Below, piece after piece: positions 8,700 to 16,024 of a DNA stretch of 64,000 nt. The DNA is taken from assembly GCA_036351375.1 (NCBI GenBank), contig JAZBOY010000092.1, positions 124,001 to 188,000 of the forward strand. The letters run 5' to 3'. The notes below the pieces were generated by a model. It did not search any database. It was not told the origin of the DNA and saw nothing but the letters and a program-made list of their open reading frames with translations. Position numbers and translations under genes: made by a program. Numbering within the stretch: position 1 is the stretch's first letter; each line of letters begins with the position of its first letter. The DNA comes from JANQIO01 sp036351375. GTDB taxonomy: Bacteria; Pseudomonadota; Gammaproteobacteria; Pseudomonadales; Halieaceae.

Positions 8700-9035
8700 T
8701 CAGTGTGTCTTGCCAAGCGTATCCGAGAACAGGCTGATCAGCACCACCCCGGCAATGATCAGGCCGATGCCTGCCAGCGCGGCGGCATCGAGCCGCTGGC
8801 CGAACAGGAAGTAGCCTGCCGCTGCAATCAACACAATGCCCAGGCCGCACCAGATGGCATAGGCCACGCCCACGGGCATGGTTCTCAGCACCAGTGCCAG
8901 GCAGTAGAACGCGATACCGTAGCCCAGCACCGCCACCGTGGACGGCATGACGGCGGTAAATCCGCGCGAGGCGTTGAGTGCGCTGGTGGCGATGACTTCT
9001 GCGACGATGGCGATGGCCAGGTAAACGTAGCTCAT
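8700..9035 (-). CDS. SMR family multidrug efflux protein (EmrE-like)
   Basis: Taken from ATG 9035, giving 111 residues beginning MSYVYLAIAIVAEVIATSAL with four transmembrane helices. Glu14 (in IVAEVIATS) is the essential proton and substrate-binding Glu of the family, and GVAYAIWCGLGIVL is the signature of TM3. It is predicted to exchange protons for cationic drugs or quaternary ammonium compounds across the inner membrane. It sits upstream of the MOSC gene with an 11-bp gap. Confidence 0.93.
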   Translation of the reverse strand: MSYVYLAIAIVAEVIATSALNASRGFTAVMPSTVAVLGYGIAFYCLALVLRTMPVGVAYAIWCGLGIVLIAAAGYFLFGQRLDAAALAGIGLIIAGVVLISLFSDTLGKTH

Positions 9036-9051
9036 GAGGTTTTCTACTCTA

Positions 9052-9582
9052 CTACCAGTGTTCGGGTGCATTCAGGGCATGGGCGCATTGCAGCGTGCCG
9101 CTGAGCTGATCCAGCGCGCCTTCCTCCAGTGCCAGCGCCATCCACGCTTCCGGATAGGGGATGGAGTGGGGTGGCTTGATCCCGTGGCCGGCGGCAAAGC
9201 CGCTGCGTGAGTAATAGGCGGGGTCGCCCAGCACCATCACAAACGGCACGCCCTGCTGCCCCAGCAGCTCCAGGCCTACCTTGATAAGTGTCGTGCCAAT
9301 GCCGCCGCGCTGGGCCGTAGGGCAGACCGCCAGTGGAGCCAATATGTAGCCGCCGGCTCTGCCGTCTACCGTGACCGGCGTAAACAGGATGTGGCCCAGC
9401 AGCGCCTCGCCTTCAGCGGCCACCAGTGACACCAGGGGTTGGGCACTGGGATCGTCCAGCAGGGAATCGACCAGGGTGGCGATGGTGTCACCCGCTTTCT
9501 TACCCTCCGCAGCGCTAAAAGCGGCGCGATGCAAGGCAAGCAAACCGGCGCGATCAGCGGCACCGGCTTCACGTACCTCCAT
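9052..9582 (-). CDS. GNAT family N-acetyltransferase (YhbS-like)
   Basis: The start at ATG 9582 (MEVREAGAADRAGLL) lies inside the end of the GFA gene, overlapping it by 14 bp. The acetyl-CoA loop is seen as VCPTAQRGGIGTTLI, and YYSRSGFAAGHGI matches the YhbS-type GNAT C-terminal motif. It is likely to acetylate a small molecule or protein amine; the substrate is unknown. The longer open frame upstream is inside the GFA gene and was not used. Confidence 0.87.
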   Translation of the reverse strand: MEVREAGAADRAGLLALHRAAFSAAEGKKAGDTIATLVDSLLDDPSAQPLVSLVAAEGEALLGHILFTPVTVDGRAGGYILAPLAVCPTAQRGGIGTTLIKVGLELLGQQGVPFVMVLGDPAYYSRSGFAAGHGIKPPHSIPYPEAWMALALEEGALDQLSGTLQCAHALNAPEHW

Positions 9583-9964
9583 CAGTATCCATGCTCTTGT
9601 GGGCCAGGCTGGCGGCATTCTGTTCCCATTGCTGGCCATCAAACTCGGTGACATTGATCTGCGCGGCCTGGGTGTCCAGGCAGTTCACATTGACGTCGAT
9701 GCCGTCCGGGTTGGAGCGCGGCGTGTAAAACGGCTTCACGCCGCAGCGGCTACAGAAAGTGTGTTTGGCCACACCGCTGTTGAAGGTGTAGGTAGTGATG
9801 GCGTCTTCACCGGCTAACATCTTGAACTTGCTGAGCGGCAGAATCAGGTGCAAGTAACCCGACTTGGAACAGATCGAACAGTTACAGAGGTCGGCTTCGA
9901 TGACCTCAGGCGCCTCGATTTCGAACTGGATTGCCTGGCAGTGGCAGCTCCCGGAGTATTTCAT
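9569..9964 (-). CDS. GFA / CENP-V domain zinc protein
   Basis: 131 residues starting MKYSGSCHCQAIQFEIE. The zinc-binding pattern of the GFA fold is complete: CHC near residue 7, CNCSIC near residue 27, and CSRCG near residue 92. The family includes glutathione-dependent formaldehyde-activating enzyme homologues, but most members have no proven substrate. It overlaps the downstream GNAT gene, suggesting coupling. Confidence 0.9.
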   Translation of the reverse strand: MKYSGSCHCQAIQFEIEAPEVIEADLCNCSICSKSGYLHLILPLSKFKMLAGEDAITTYTFNSGVAKHTFCSRCGVKPFYTPRSNPDGIDVNVNCLDTQAAQINVTEFDGQQWEQNAASLAHKSMDTDGGT

Positions 9965-10027
9965 AGTCGGGTCCTGATTGAACGAAACGCCAGTCTGTCA
10001 GGCCGACGGCGGCGATTCAACGCGGGC

Positions 10028-10312
10028 TTAGCGTTGCTTGTACTGGGTAGGGCAATAGCCGCGGCTGACGTCGGGGCTGCGCAGCCGGGTGTGCTTGGTT
10101 TTGCGACCGCTGACGCGTTTACGCCACAGCCTGAAGCTCGATGGCTTTAGGGACTGGCGCATCAGCTTGATCACCTCCGCCTCTGCCAGACCGAAGCTGG
10201 CCTCGATGGCTTCAAACGGCGTGCGATCTTCCCACGCCATCTCTATGACGCGGGACAGTTCATCATCCTGCAGGGGTGTGCGGTTGCGCATAATGCGCTG
10301 TATACGCGTCAA
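10028..10312 (-). CDS. TIGR03643 family small protein
   Basis: Contains VIEMAWEDRTPFEAIEASFG, then VIKLMRQSLKPSSFRLWRKRVSGRKTKH in the order typical of the TIGR03643 family, an uncharacterised conserved protein of about 70-90 residues in marine bacteria. A TTG at 10312 overlaps the DUF1330 stop by four bases; an internal ATG at 10291 is an alternative start. The basic tail and internal helix suggest nucleic-acid binding, which is inference only. Confidence 0.8.
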   Translation of the reverse strand: MTRIQRIMRNRTPLQDDELSRVIEMAWEDRTPFEAIEASFGLAEAEVIKLMRQSLKPSSFRLWRKRVSGRKTKHTRLRSPDVSRGYCPTQYKQR

Positions 10313-10782
10313 CCCACCGGGTCGATGATCAACGGCCGGGTCACCAGGACCTCGGTGGCCTCCAGGCCGGCATTCCGGTGTACCAGCGAGGCCTGGTACT
10401 CCGGGTCCATCAGCATGTCGATGAAGGCGTTAACGTTCTGGTACTCCATGGTGGCAACGCGATGCCAGGGGCCGCCGCTGCCGATCAGTGGACGCTCCAC
10501 GTTATTGAGCGTCATCAGCCGCCCGCCGCGCCTGGTGACCTGGGCCAGTGCCACGGCGCCGTATCGGTCGTAGGCCTCCGCCCCCGTGAGTTGCTCGATA
10601 GCCAGCTCATGGTCGGTGGGGTAAGCGGCGGTGTCACGAAAGCGCAGCAGGTTTACAAAGTGGTAGGGGCCTTCCATGTCGCCGGCCAGCAGCGCTCGCA
10701 ATTGGTCTTCGGTAGGGTCGATGTCGGCCAGGCCGTGCTGGGCCAGTACTTCGATTACAGCTTCGATGTCCTGTTGATTCAC
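10309..10782 (-). CDS. DUF1330 family protein
   Basis: The GTG at 10782 follows a GAGGAG ribosome-binding site by four bases; an in-frame TTG further upstream lacks one. The 157-residue product contains YHFVNLLRFRDTAAYP near residue 45 and WHRVATMEYQNVNAFIDML with DPEYQASLVHRNAGLE, the dimeric alpha/beta-barrel pattern of DUF1330. Function is unknown; other members act in small-molecule or monooxygenase-like roles. It is coupled to the TIGR03643 gene by a TTGA overlap. Confidence 0.85.
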   Translation of the reverse strand: MNQQDIEAVIEVLAQHGLADIDPTEDQLRALLAGDMEGPYHFVNLLRFRDTAAYPTDHELAIEQLTGAEAYDRYGAVALAQVTRRGGRLMTLNNVERPLIGSGGPWHRVATMEYQNVNAFIDMLMDPEYQASLVHRNAGLEATEVLVTRPLIIDPVG

Positions 10783-10858
10783 GGAACTCCTCGATTGGTT
10801 TCTCAAGACGTTGGAAAGTGTAGCCGCTGGGGCGAGGATTGCTTTTTTTGCCGCCGGC

Positions 10859-11266
10859 TCAAGACAGATCGTCGTGGATCAGCAGGCGCCGCCGAACCCA
10901 GGCGCGGGCCGACAGGACCAGGTAGCTGGGCACCATGAACACCGCGAAGATGCCTGACAGCTTCAGGAATGCCGTTCCCGGCGCGTCGAGAACGTCTGCC
11001 AGCGACCGCGAGAAGATGATGAATACGGCGAGGCCGGTGAGCAGCGCGATCGCGACCGTAGAGCGGCCGCGCGATGTGCGCCGGCCCGAGAGATCCAGCA
11101 GCCCACAGTACAGCAGGCCGCAACCACCCCAGACCAGCGCCAGGATCAGGCCGCCGGCGCCGGGCCCGAAGCGGGCAAATACCAGCCCAAGTGCAACGCT
11201 GACCAGAATCCAGATCAACGGCACCAGCACCAGGCCTGCTATCAGTCGAGCATGGTTTGGCTTCAT
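10859..11266 (-). CDS. Small four-helix inner-membrane protein of unknown function
   Basis: 135 residues, starting MKPNHARLIAGLVLVPL at ATG 11266. Four hydrophobic segments are visible at about residues 7-30, 38-58, 69-87 and 101-120, separated by basic loops (SGRRTSRGRS), and the tail is RRRLLIHDDLS. No family was recognised. It is immediately downstream of the GNAT gene on the same strand with a 32-bp gap. Confidence 0.7.
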   Translation of the reverse strand: MKPNHARLIAGLVLVPLIWILVSVALGLVFARFGPGAGGLILALVWGGCGLLYCGLLDLSGRRTSRGRSTVAIALLTGLAVFIIFSRSLADVLDAPGTAFLKLSGIFAVFMVPSYLVLSARAWVRRRLLIHDDLS

Positions 11267-11298
11267 TACTAAAGCATAGCGCCTGGGCGGCGGCCCGG

Positions 11299-11754
11299 TT
11301 AAAGCGGCAATTCCATGTCGACCCGGTGCATATTCTGCCCCCAGCCGTGCTCCGTGCGGCCCACCGCCACAGCACCGAATTTTTCGAAGAAGGGTGCAGA
11401 CAGGTGACTGGCGGCGATGGCGAGCATGGTCGCGCCGCCGGAGCGGGCGCGCTCGCAGGCGCGCTGCATGATGCCGACGCCGATACCGCGCCCCTGGAAT
11501 GCCGGGTCAATCAGAATCCAGTTCAGACTGTAGCTGCCCGGCGACTGTGGAAACACGCCGAACGCGCCGGCAACCTCGCCCGCGAACAGGCAGAGTTCGT
11601 AGCCTCCTGGCTCCCCATTCAGAAAGACGAGGTAGTCGGCTCTTTCGCCAGGCGCAAAATACCGAGGACAGTTGGCGTCGAAGATGCGCAGGCACTCGGG
11701 CTTGTCTGCGATAGAGTACGGTTGGAAGGAGAGGTCAGTGTGAAACGTCTGCAT
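11299..11754 (-). CDS. GNAT family N-acetyltransferase
   Basis: I used the ATG at 11754, which follows a GGAAGG ribosome-binding site; the open frame extends upstream to 11829 without family similarity. The 151-residue protein has LNWILIDPAFQGRGIGVGIMQRA, the acetyl-CoA pyrophosphate loop (Q/R-G-x-G), and a C-terminal HLSAPFFEKFGAVAVGRT segment typical of small GNATs. Substrate unknown. It lies just beyond the left end of the recognisable cassette array and could be either an old cassette gene or the flanking chromosome. Confidence 0.85.
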   Translation of the reverse strand: MQTFHTDLSFQPYSIADKPECLRIFDANCPRYFAPGERADYLVFLNGEPGGYELCLFAGEVAGAFGVFPQSPGSYSLNWILIDPAFQGRGIGVGIMQRACERARSGGATMLAIAASHLSAPFFEKFGAVAVGRTEHGWGQNMHRVDMELPL

Positions 11755-11783
11755 CGGCCTTCCCGTACCGTTACTGAAGTTCT

Positions 11784-12167
11784 TCAATGACGGATTGACT
11801 GGGCGGCGGCTTGGCGAACGGCTCTGCATGGGCGGATTGCCGGTACTTGTTCATTGCCCCGATCATCGCGGTCTTCGAGCAGAAAGTTGCGAAGCTCACG
11901 TTCGCTGCGCATAACGTAAAGGAAAAGTACCTTACCCTTGGTGTGGCGATAAAATATGCGACAGGGGCCGACTACGATTTCACGATAGCGGCTGCCTTCA
12001 AGTTCTTGTGGCACTTTTCCTGATTTTGGATGCTGCTCAAGACGCTCAGCAGCGGAGAATACCCATTGAACGAGACTGCGTGCCGCTGCCGGATCTTCGA
12101 GAGCGATGTACTCCGCAATTTCTTCTAAATCTGATAGCGCTGGTTCGGTCCAGATCAGCTCAGCCAT
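11784..12167 (-). CDS. ParE/RelE superfamily toxin
   Basis: Starts MAELIWTEPALSDLEEIAEYI at ATG 12167, overlapping the antitoxin by 13 bp. The core (about residues 1-98) has the RelE/ParE fold pattern: LEQHPKSGKVPQELEGSRYREIVVGPCRIFYRH and YVMRSERELRNFLLE. These toxins block translation or gyrase; which of the two this is cannot be told from the sequence. The last 25 or so residues are unlike the family and may read through a decayed recombination site. It is part of a cassette-borne toxin-antitoxin pair. Confidence 0.87.
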   Translation of the reverse strand: MAELIWTEPALSDLEEIAEYIALEDPAAARSLVQWVFSAAERLEQHPKSGKVPQELEGSRYREIVVGPCRIFYRHTKGKVLFLYVMRSERELRNFLLEDRDDRGNEQVPAIRPCRAVRQAAAQSIRH

Positions 12168-12412
12168 TTCTTCATTTTGGCTTTCGCTTCACTATGACTC
12201 AGAACTTTGCCTTCAAGTGCGGCAGACTCGCCACGGGCAATTCCCTCCAGGATCTGCATCCGGCGCTTAAGCGACTCATAATCTTCAAAATCAACGAGGT
12301 AGGCCGATGGTTTTCCATGCTCCGTAATGAGCACAGGCTCCTTGGACTCGTGAAGTTCTGACAGGATCTTGGTGGCCTGACGCTTCAGGGTTGTCACTAA
12401 TTCAGTCTTCAT
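12155..12412 (-). CDS. Phd/YefM-type antitoxin
   Basis: An 85-residue protein starting MKTELVTTLKRQATKILSEL, with VLITEHGKPSAYLVDFEDYESL, the Phd/YefM DNA-binding N-terminal fold, and a C-terminal toxin-binding helix region (LSHSEAKAKMKKWLS). It binds the ParE toxin encoded next to it and normally represses its own operon. The ATG at 12412 lies only about five bases from the promoter palindrome. It is the first gene of the cassette following attC 12454-12539. Confidence 0.9.
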   Translation of the reverse strand: MKTELVTTLKRQATKILSELHESKEPVLITEHGKPSAYLVDFEDYESLKRRMQILEGIARGESAALEGKVLSHSEAKAKMKKWLS

Positions 12413-12416
12413 AAAA

Positions 12417-12448
12417 GTGATACTATTCTATCACTCCACGTACAGCAA
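12417..12448 (-). promoter_or_regulatory. Promoter and operator of the Phd/ParE cassette
   Basis: On the - strand, TTGCTG (12443-12448) and TAGTAT (12420-12425) are separated by exactly 17 bp. The inverted repeat GTGATA-N6-TATCAC (12417-12434) overlaps the -10 box and is a likely antitoxin operator. A start about seven bases after the -10 box would place the transcript 5' end almost at the ATG (12412), so the mRNA is probably leaderless or nearly so. Confidence 0.65.
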
Positions 12449-12453
12449 GGCGC

Positions 12454-12539
12454 AATTAACGGCGCAAGCCTGGGCGCCGGACCTGGAGCGTAGCGGGTCG
12501 CCGGTGCTCCAGCGGTGAAGCAAAATATGCTTGTTATTG
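12454..12539 (-). repeat. Integron attC site after the FosA-type cassette
   Basis: 86 bp bounded by core-like boxes AATTAAC (12454-12460) and GTTATTG (12533-12539). The inner part resembles attC 16561-16663, sharing CGCAAGC, ACCTGGAGCG and TAGCGG or CAGCGG blocks in the same order. The stop codon of the FosA-type gene (TAA, 12534-12536) lies inside the outer core, a usual arrangement for cassette genes. The core boxes depart from the strict consensus, so activity is uncertain. Confidence 0.75.
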
Positions 12540-12938
12540 GGCAGGCCCACAGCCAGCTCCTTTTTTCTCATAAATGGCGCCAAGGCGAGATTCAAGATCT
12601 CCAACGTGGATCTCCAGACGATGGCCATCCGGGCAGCAAAAATACAGGGAATCACCCTCGCTGCGATTCTGCTTCCAGAGTTGGGCGCCTGAGCTGATGA
12701 TCCTGTCGGTAAGCTCGCTAAACCGCTCTGAGGGTACGTCGAAGGCAACGTGCGTGTAGTCGGTACTGCCAGCCGCGCTCGAATCTACCGACAGGCACAG
12801 CCAGATGTCGCCAGCTTCAAGGTACGCTCCGCCATCCCAGGCATACACCTCCGTGCAACCCAGAATGTCTCGATAGAATTCGAGTGACCGGTGCAGGTCA
12901 GAGACGGCGAACGTGATGTGGTTGATTCCGGATATCAT
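12534..12938 (-). CDS. fosA: FosA-type fosfomycin glutathione transferase
   Basis: 134 residues of the vicinal-oxygen-chelate fold. It begins MISGINHITFAVSDL with metal ligand His7, then DYTHVAF (His63), and CPDGHRLEIHVGDL (Glu109), which line up with the three metal ligands of FosA. The potassium-binding loop and substrate residues are also present: Thr9, Lys89, the NRSEGDSLYF stretch (Ser93, Ser97, Tyr99) and Arg118. It would add glutathione to fosfomycin and open its epoxide. The stop overlaps an attC core, so it is cassette-borne. Whether the native substrate is fosfomycin cannot be decided from sequence alone; the residue set strongly favours it. Confidence 0.88.
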   Translation of the reverse strand: MISGINHITFAVSDLHRSLEFYRDILGCTEVYAWDGGAYLEAGDIWLCLSVDSSAAGSTDYTHVAFDVPSERFSELTDRIISSGAQLWKQNRSEGDSLYFCCPDGHRLEIHVGDLESRLGAIYEKKGAGCGPAQ

Positions 12939-12986
12939 ACTTGCCCCTCAACTCGGGAAGAACGCACCCTTTTATCTGTGCAGCCT

Positions 12987-13412
12987 CTACGCCCCGGCGC
13001 CTTCGAGGCAGGCCATCATCTGCTCTGAGGCTGCGATAAATCCCTGAACCACCTCATTGTTGCCGCCAAACTGGGCTTCGCCTACCGCTACCTTGAGCGC
13101 ACTCTCGGCATCAGGGTATGAGCCTCCATTGGCAACGGCAGTGAACATGGCCTGCTTCAGTTCTTCCGGGTAGGTATCCAGCGCGCTGGCGTGACAGGCG
13201 ATAGCGTGCTGCATAAATGCCGTGGCGGCTTCCTGAGCCTCCGCGGAGGTCATGCCTTCGGCCATCATACCCTGTGCTATCAGCGGTGCGTTCTTCATCA
13301 TGTGGTTTGAGTAAGCCTCCAGGTACGTGTCTTTCGCAGAAGCCTGGGCCAGGACCGTGACGGGTAGCACTATCGCCAGCGCTGCACAGAAATTTCTTGT
13401 CGACTTGTTCAT
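12987..13412 (-). CDS. Secreted protein of unknown function in the cassette region
   Basis: 141 residues with a clear signal peptide (NFCAALAIVLPVTVLAQASA, cleavage near residue 26). The mature part is helical, Met- and Ala-rich (HMMKNAPLIAQGMMAEGM), with two Cys (HAIACHAS and MMACLEG) that could form a disulfide. No family was recognised. It lies between FosA and the P-loop kinase, with no attC visible on its left side, so it may share a cassette with fosA or its recombination site has decayed. Confidence 0.75.
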   Translation of the reverse strand: MNKSTRNFCAALAIVLPVTVLAQASAKDTYLEAYSNHMMKNAPLIAQGMMAEGMTSAEAQEAATAFMQHAIACHASALDTYPEELKQAMFTAVANGGSYPDAESALKVAVGEAQFGGNNEVVQGFIAASEQMMACLEGAGA

Positions 13413-13626
13413 GGTCGCACTCTCTTCGATGTGTTTGGTTTGTGAAGCATTAGAGCAGAGCTTCCTGGGGTCTCCGTAAGCACCGCTGCGATAAAAAGAT
13501 TACGCAGGAGTGGGTATGCCAACGCGAGCGTATCACCGGCTTGTTAAGTGCCATACATGGCGTTGGCCGCCTCAGCCCGGGAAAGTCGCTGGGCTTTCAT
13601 TGTGCGATATAAGGTGCCAGACCCAT

Positions 13627-14115
13627 TTATGTGCGTTGGTCATTGCTCGTAAAAACCGTCTTCGGGCCATCAAATTTTTCGTAAAGATCTAAATGCGCTG
13701 CCCTGGAAAAAGTATCTGTACGTTCGGCGTACTGAGCGATCCATTCGAGCAGCATGTCCAGGTTTGCGTCTTGCGCCTCCCTGGACTCGTACTTGTGAGG
13801 TTCCCAGGGCCGTGCCTTCGCATTGGCGATGCAGTCTTCGACAGGCAAATCCAGAAAGATCAGCTCACCCGCGTGGGATAACACCGATTCGATAAGATCA
13901 GCGTAGCACCCTTCCACCACCCATCCGACGTGGGACGACATGAAAGACTCTATATCCTTTCCCGAGTCCGCTAAAGGTCGTCTCTCTGGTGGTGAGCCTG
14001 GTTTCCAGGCCAGGGTATCCAGATCAAGATGCGCCAGTCCCTTTGTGCTGCAAAGCTGCCTCGCGAGCGTAGACTTGCCGGACGCGGAGTTGCCGAAAAT
14101 GACTACTTTACTCAA
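13627..14115 (-). CDS. Small P-loop nucleotide kinase (shikimate/adenylate kinase-like)
   Basis: The TTG at 14115 follows a GAGAGG ribosome-binding site by about eight bases and starts the domain exactly (SKVVIFGNSASGKSTLARQL). The Walker A loop is GNSASGKST; LAHLDLDTLAWKPG and WVVEGCYADLIESVLSHAGELIFLDLP match the topology-modulation/kinase proteins common in mobile gene cassettes. It probably phosphorylates a small substrate, which is unknown. The stop codon TAA is at 13627-13629. Beyond it only a short attC-like stretch is seen. Confidence 0.85.
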   Translation of the reverse strand: MSKVVIFGNSASGKSTLARQLCSTKGLAHLDLDTLAWKPGSPPERRPLADSGKDIESFMSSHVGWVVEGCYADLIESVLSHAGELIFLDLPVEDCIANAKARPWEPHKYESREAQDANLDMLLEWIAQYAERTDTFSRAAHLDLYEKFDGPKTVFTSNDQRT

Positions 14116-14212
14116 TCTATAACCTCTCGATAACACGAGGAAGATTTCGCCCACCGCTGTGTCGTAACTAGATGGGCTCTCTGCGCGCCCAGGTTGACGC
14201 TAGCGAAGATGA

Positions 14213-14632
14213 TCACCATTCGCCCGTGTGGCCGATCCTGATCGAAGGCCGTCGATACTCGAAGGCGCCTTCACCCGGCCAGTCCTTGCCATTGGGGAAC
14301 CGAACCTCTACACCGGTTAGGTCAGCGGAGTTGAAGAGCCGCATGTTGGCTCCCACAAGATCGGCTGTCGGGTTCTTCTCCCGGTAAGCCTCGGTAAGTA
14401 CGAAATGGGTCGTGGAGGCGCAGGTCGCGCAGGAGTGAATCTCGCAAACCGGAGATTCCTTGTCCTTTCGAATCACTGATACGGTCCTGCCGGTCGTGGT
14501 TACCGAGGCGGATTTGAAATAGCCCCAGGCACCACCTACTTTCCGGCACAGGCTGCAGTTGCAGTCATTAATGTACTCTGGCGCGGCATCGAGGGTGACC
14601 GATACCTCACCACAAACGCATTGTCCGGTCAT
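14213..14632 (-). CDS. GFA / CENP-V domain zinc protein (cassette region)
   Basis: 139 residues starting MTGQCVCGEVSVTLD. Zinc-binding Cys pairs appear as CVCGE, CNCSLCRKVGG and CATCASTTHF, the GFA arrangement. It is a second GFA gene in this window, only distantly similar to the one at 9569. GFA proteins are among the commoner environmental integron cassette products. Substrate unknown. Confidence 0.87.
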   Translation of the reverse strand: MTGQCVCGEVSVTLDAAPEYINDCNCSLCRKVGGAWGYFKSASVTTTGRTVSVIRKDKESPVCEIHSCATCASTTHFVLTEAYREKNPTADLVGANMRLFNSADLTGVEVRFPNGKDWPGEGAFEYRRPSIRIGHTGEW

Positions 14633-14711
14633 AGTTTCTCTCCCGTGGTTACCTGGTTTACCGAGTGAATATCATACGGACGCGCAGTTGCTTTTGTCGG
14701 CGCCACGCTGG

Positions 14712-15167
14712 CTATGCGCTATTGCTTGCCAGTTGCGCCCAGCTATTGATGGTGCCAAACAGATAGAAGAGCCCGAAGACACAACAGATAAGTGAGCTTA
14801 CCAGCCAGAATGTAACTGAATTCTGCGTAATGGCCGGGTGGTTGCTTATGAACGGAAGCACCAGACCAGCGATCCCCCGGGCCAAGTAGATAAAGGTGAT
14901 GATTGAAAGCGCCAACCTGAGAAATGGAAGCTTGAAGATAACGCCGGCTCCTGAAAGCGCATACAGACCCCAGACGAATAGAGTGGCCGCGATACCCAGT
15001 GTAATCACAATTGGCCGGATACTACCTTGCTCCGCAAACGAGGCCATTGCCTCTCCTGCTCCGAAAAATCGATACCAACTGGGCCCGCCGTAGACAATTG
15101 CCACGTGGATTAGCGAAGCGACGAAACTCAGCACAGCGGCGATTATGAGTTGAAGGGAGCCACTCAT
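14712..15167 (-). CDS. Four-helix membrane protein of unknown function
   Basis: 151 residues starting MSGSLQLIIAAVLSFVASLIHV. Four hydrophobic segments are visible at about residues 5-27, 54-72, 80-105 and 118-142. The pattern SLIHVAIVYGGPSWYRFFGAGE in the first loop resembles a widespread uncharacterised small membrane family. No enzymatic motif is seen. The 108 bp between it and the lipoprotein at 15276 contain no convincing attC. Confidence 0.75.
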   Translation of the reverse strand: MSGSLQLIIAAVLSFVASLIHVAIVYGGPSWYRFFGAGEAMASFAEQGSIRPIVITLGIAATLFVWGLYALSGAGVIFKLPFLRLALSIITFIYLARGIAGLVLPFISNHPAITQNSVTFWLVSSLICCVFGLFYLFGTINSWAQLASNSA

Positions 15168-15275
15168 TTTAGAATCCAGACATACCCGTAAATGTACAGC
15201 AAGAGCGCCCGCCAGACTGCGCCAATGTTGAGCGTTGTTGCAGTCATGCCTGGCAGAGTCCAGGAACAGGCACGA

Positions 15276-15494
15276 CTAGGGTTTGCTATCCAGAATCTCT
15301 TGCCGAGAACGCTCATAGTCCTCGTAGGATTCGCCGAGTTGTTCCATACACCGCTCGCGGACTGACTCCTGGTTTTTTTCGCATTCATGCTTGTTGCTCT
15401 GCTGGACCGCTTCGTAGACGGCCTTATTGGAGCAACCTGGAAATGCGGCGATGGAACCTGCGATAAGCAGCATTGGAGCGAGAATTTTGTGCAT
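15276..15494 (-). CDS. Small cassette-region lipoprotein
   Basis: The ATG at 15494 gives a 72-residue product with a lipoprotein signal (HKILAPMLLIAGSIAAFPGC, Cys at residue 21). The mature part contains NKAVYEAVQQSNKHECEKNQ and a Cys pair, ending YEDYERSRQEILDSKP. The same CSNKAVYE start and YEDYER end occur in a small lipoprotein family of gammaproteobacteria whose function is unknown. It would sit in the inner or outer membrane facing the periplasm. Confidence 0.75.
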   Translation of the reverse strand: MHKILAPMLLIAGSIAAFPGCSNKAVYEAVQQSNKHECEKNQESVRERCMEQLGESYEDYERSRQEILDSKP

Positions 15495-15516
15495 AGGACT
15501 ATTCCTGACGACCCGG

Positions 15517-15617
15517 GCTGGTGATTTCGAGCTGGTGTGCGGCATACGGCTGGGTGTCCCAGCGAAGCGCCAGCTTTGCCTCGAGGGTGGCTTAGGGGTC
15601 ACAGTGGCTTGTTATGT
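15517..15617 (-). repeat. Degenerate attC site with one dead core
   Basis: The right half (TGGGTGTCCCAGCG, AGCGCCAGC, TCACAGT and GCTTGTTATGT) closely matches attC 16561-16663, and the stop of the neighbouring gene (15612-15614) falls inside the GTTATGT core. On the left, the position of the second core reads GCTGGTG and has lost the AAC needed for recombination. The cassettes on either side are therefore probably locked together. Confidence 0.55.
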
Positions 15618-15971
15618 GGACGGATCATGCGTGATGGCGCCTCCGCTGCTCCCTGGAACCTTCACTGACGCCGCACCATCTCCGGCGACACGTACTTGTA
15701 ACTTCTCTACTTCAACGTCCTTGTGTTCACGTGCACTTTCTGTCACGTCAAAATCTAGAAACGCGGCACATGAGAAGCCTTCCCTGCATACCGCGATGAA
15801 CTGACTATGTTGGAGTTCAATGTCGTTTTCATCTAACCGCGGATATTCGTTTAGCACCGCTTGCACAGCGATCTGGACGATTCTGTCATGCTGTATCAGG
15901 TTTTCCTCCGCAAGACCGTGAAAGGAGAAACATGACAGCACGAGGAATAGGATGCTACGCGCGCAGTCCAC
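15612..15971 (-). CDS. Secreted protein of unknown function (cassette gene)
   Basis: I prefer the GTG at 15971, which gives a compact signal peptide (VDCARSILFLVLSCFSFHGLA) and puts the start just after the upstream attC; the frame is open to 16034 but there it encodes the attC itself. The mature part, about 98 residues, has ENLIQHDRIVQIAVQAVLNEYPRL and two Cys in VCREGFSCAAFLDF that could pair. No family recognised. The stop overlaps the next attC core, as for most cassette genes. Confidence 0.7.
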   Translation of the reverse strand: MDCARSILFLVLSCFSFHGLAEENLIQHDRIVQIAVQAVLNEYPRLDENDIELQHSQFIAVCREGFSCAAFLDFDVTESAREHKDVEVEKLQVRVAGDGAASVKVPGSSGGAITHDPST

Positions 15972-16024
15972 ATAACGCCTAAAGCTGCGGCGGTGAAACC
16001 GACCGCAGCCTTTACTTGTTAGGG
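15970..16024 (-). repeat. Integron attC site after BrnTA
   Basis: 55 bp bounded by ACATAAC (15970-15976) and GTTAGGG (16018-16024). The inner arms pair as CCTAAAGCTGCGG against CCGCAGCCTTTAC, around a short GGTGAAACC centre, giving the imperfect hairpin expected of attC, including an unpaired base in one arm. The BrnA stop (16012-16014) is just inside it. Confidence 0.8.

Noticed and set aside
11787..11853. Possible terminal attC after the ParE toxin
   Set aside because: Vague resemblance to attC 12454-12539 (CAATGAAC and GTCATTG on the - strand), but both cores deviate; not good enough to mark the array end.
13517..13549. Short attC-like stretch ending GTTAAGT
   Set aside because: One core fits GTTRRRY, but the whole site is only 33 bp with a poor second core, shorter than functional attC sites. 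Kept only as a possible relic.
14162..14199. Possible attC beyond the GFA gene
   Set aside because: Cores GTAAC and GTTGACG are weak and about 25 bp apart, with no clear arm pairing.
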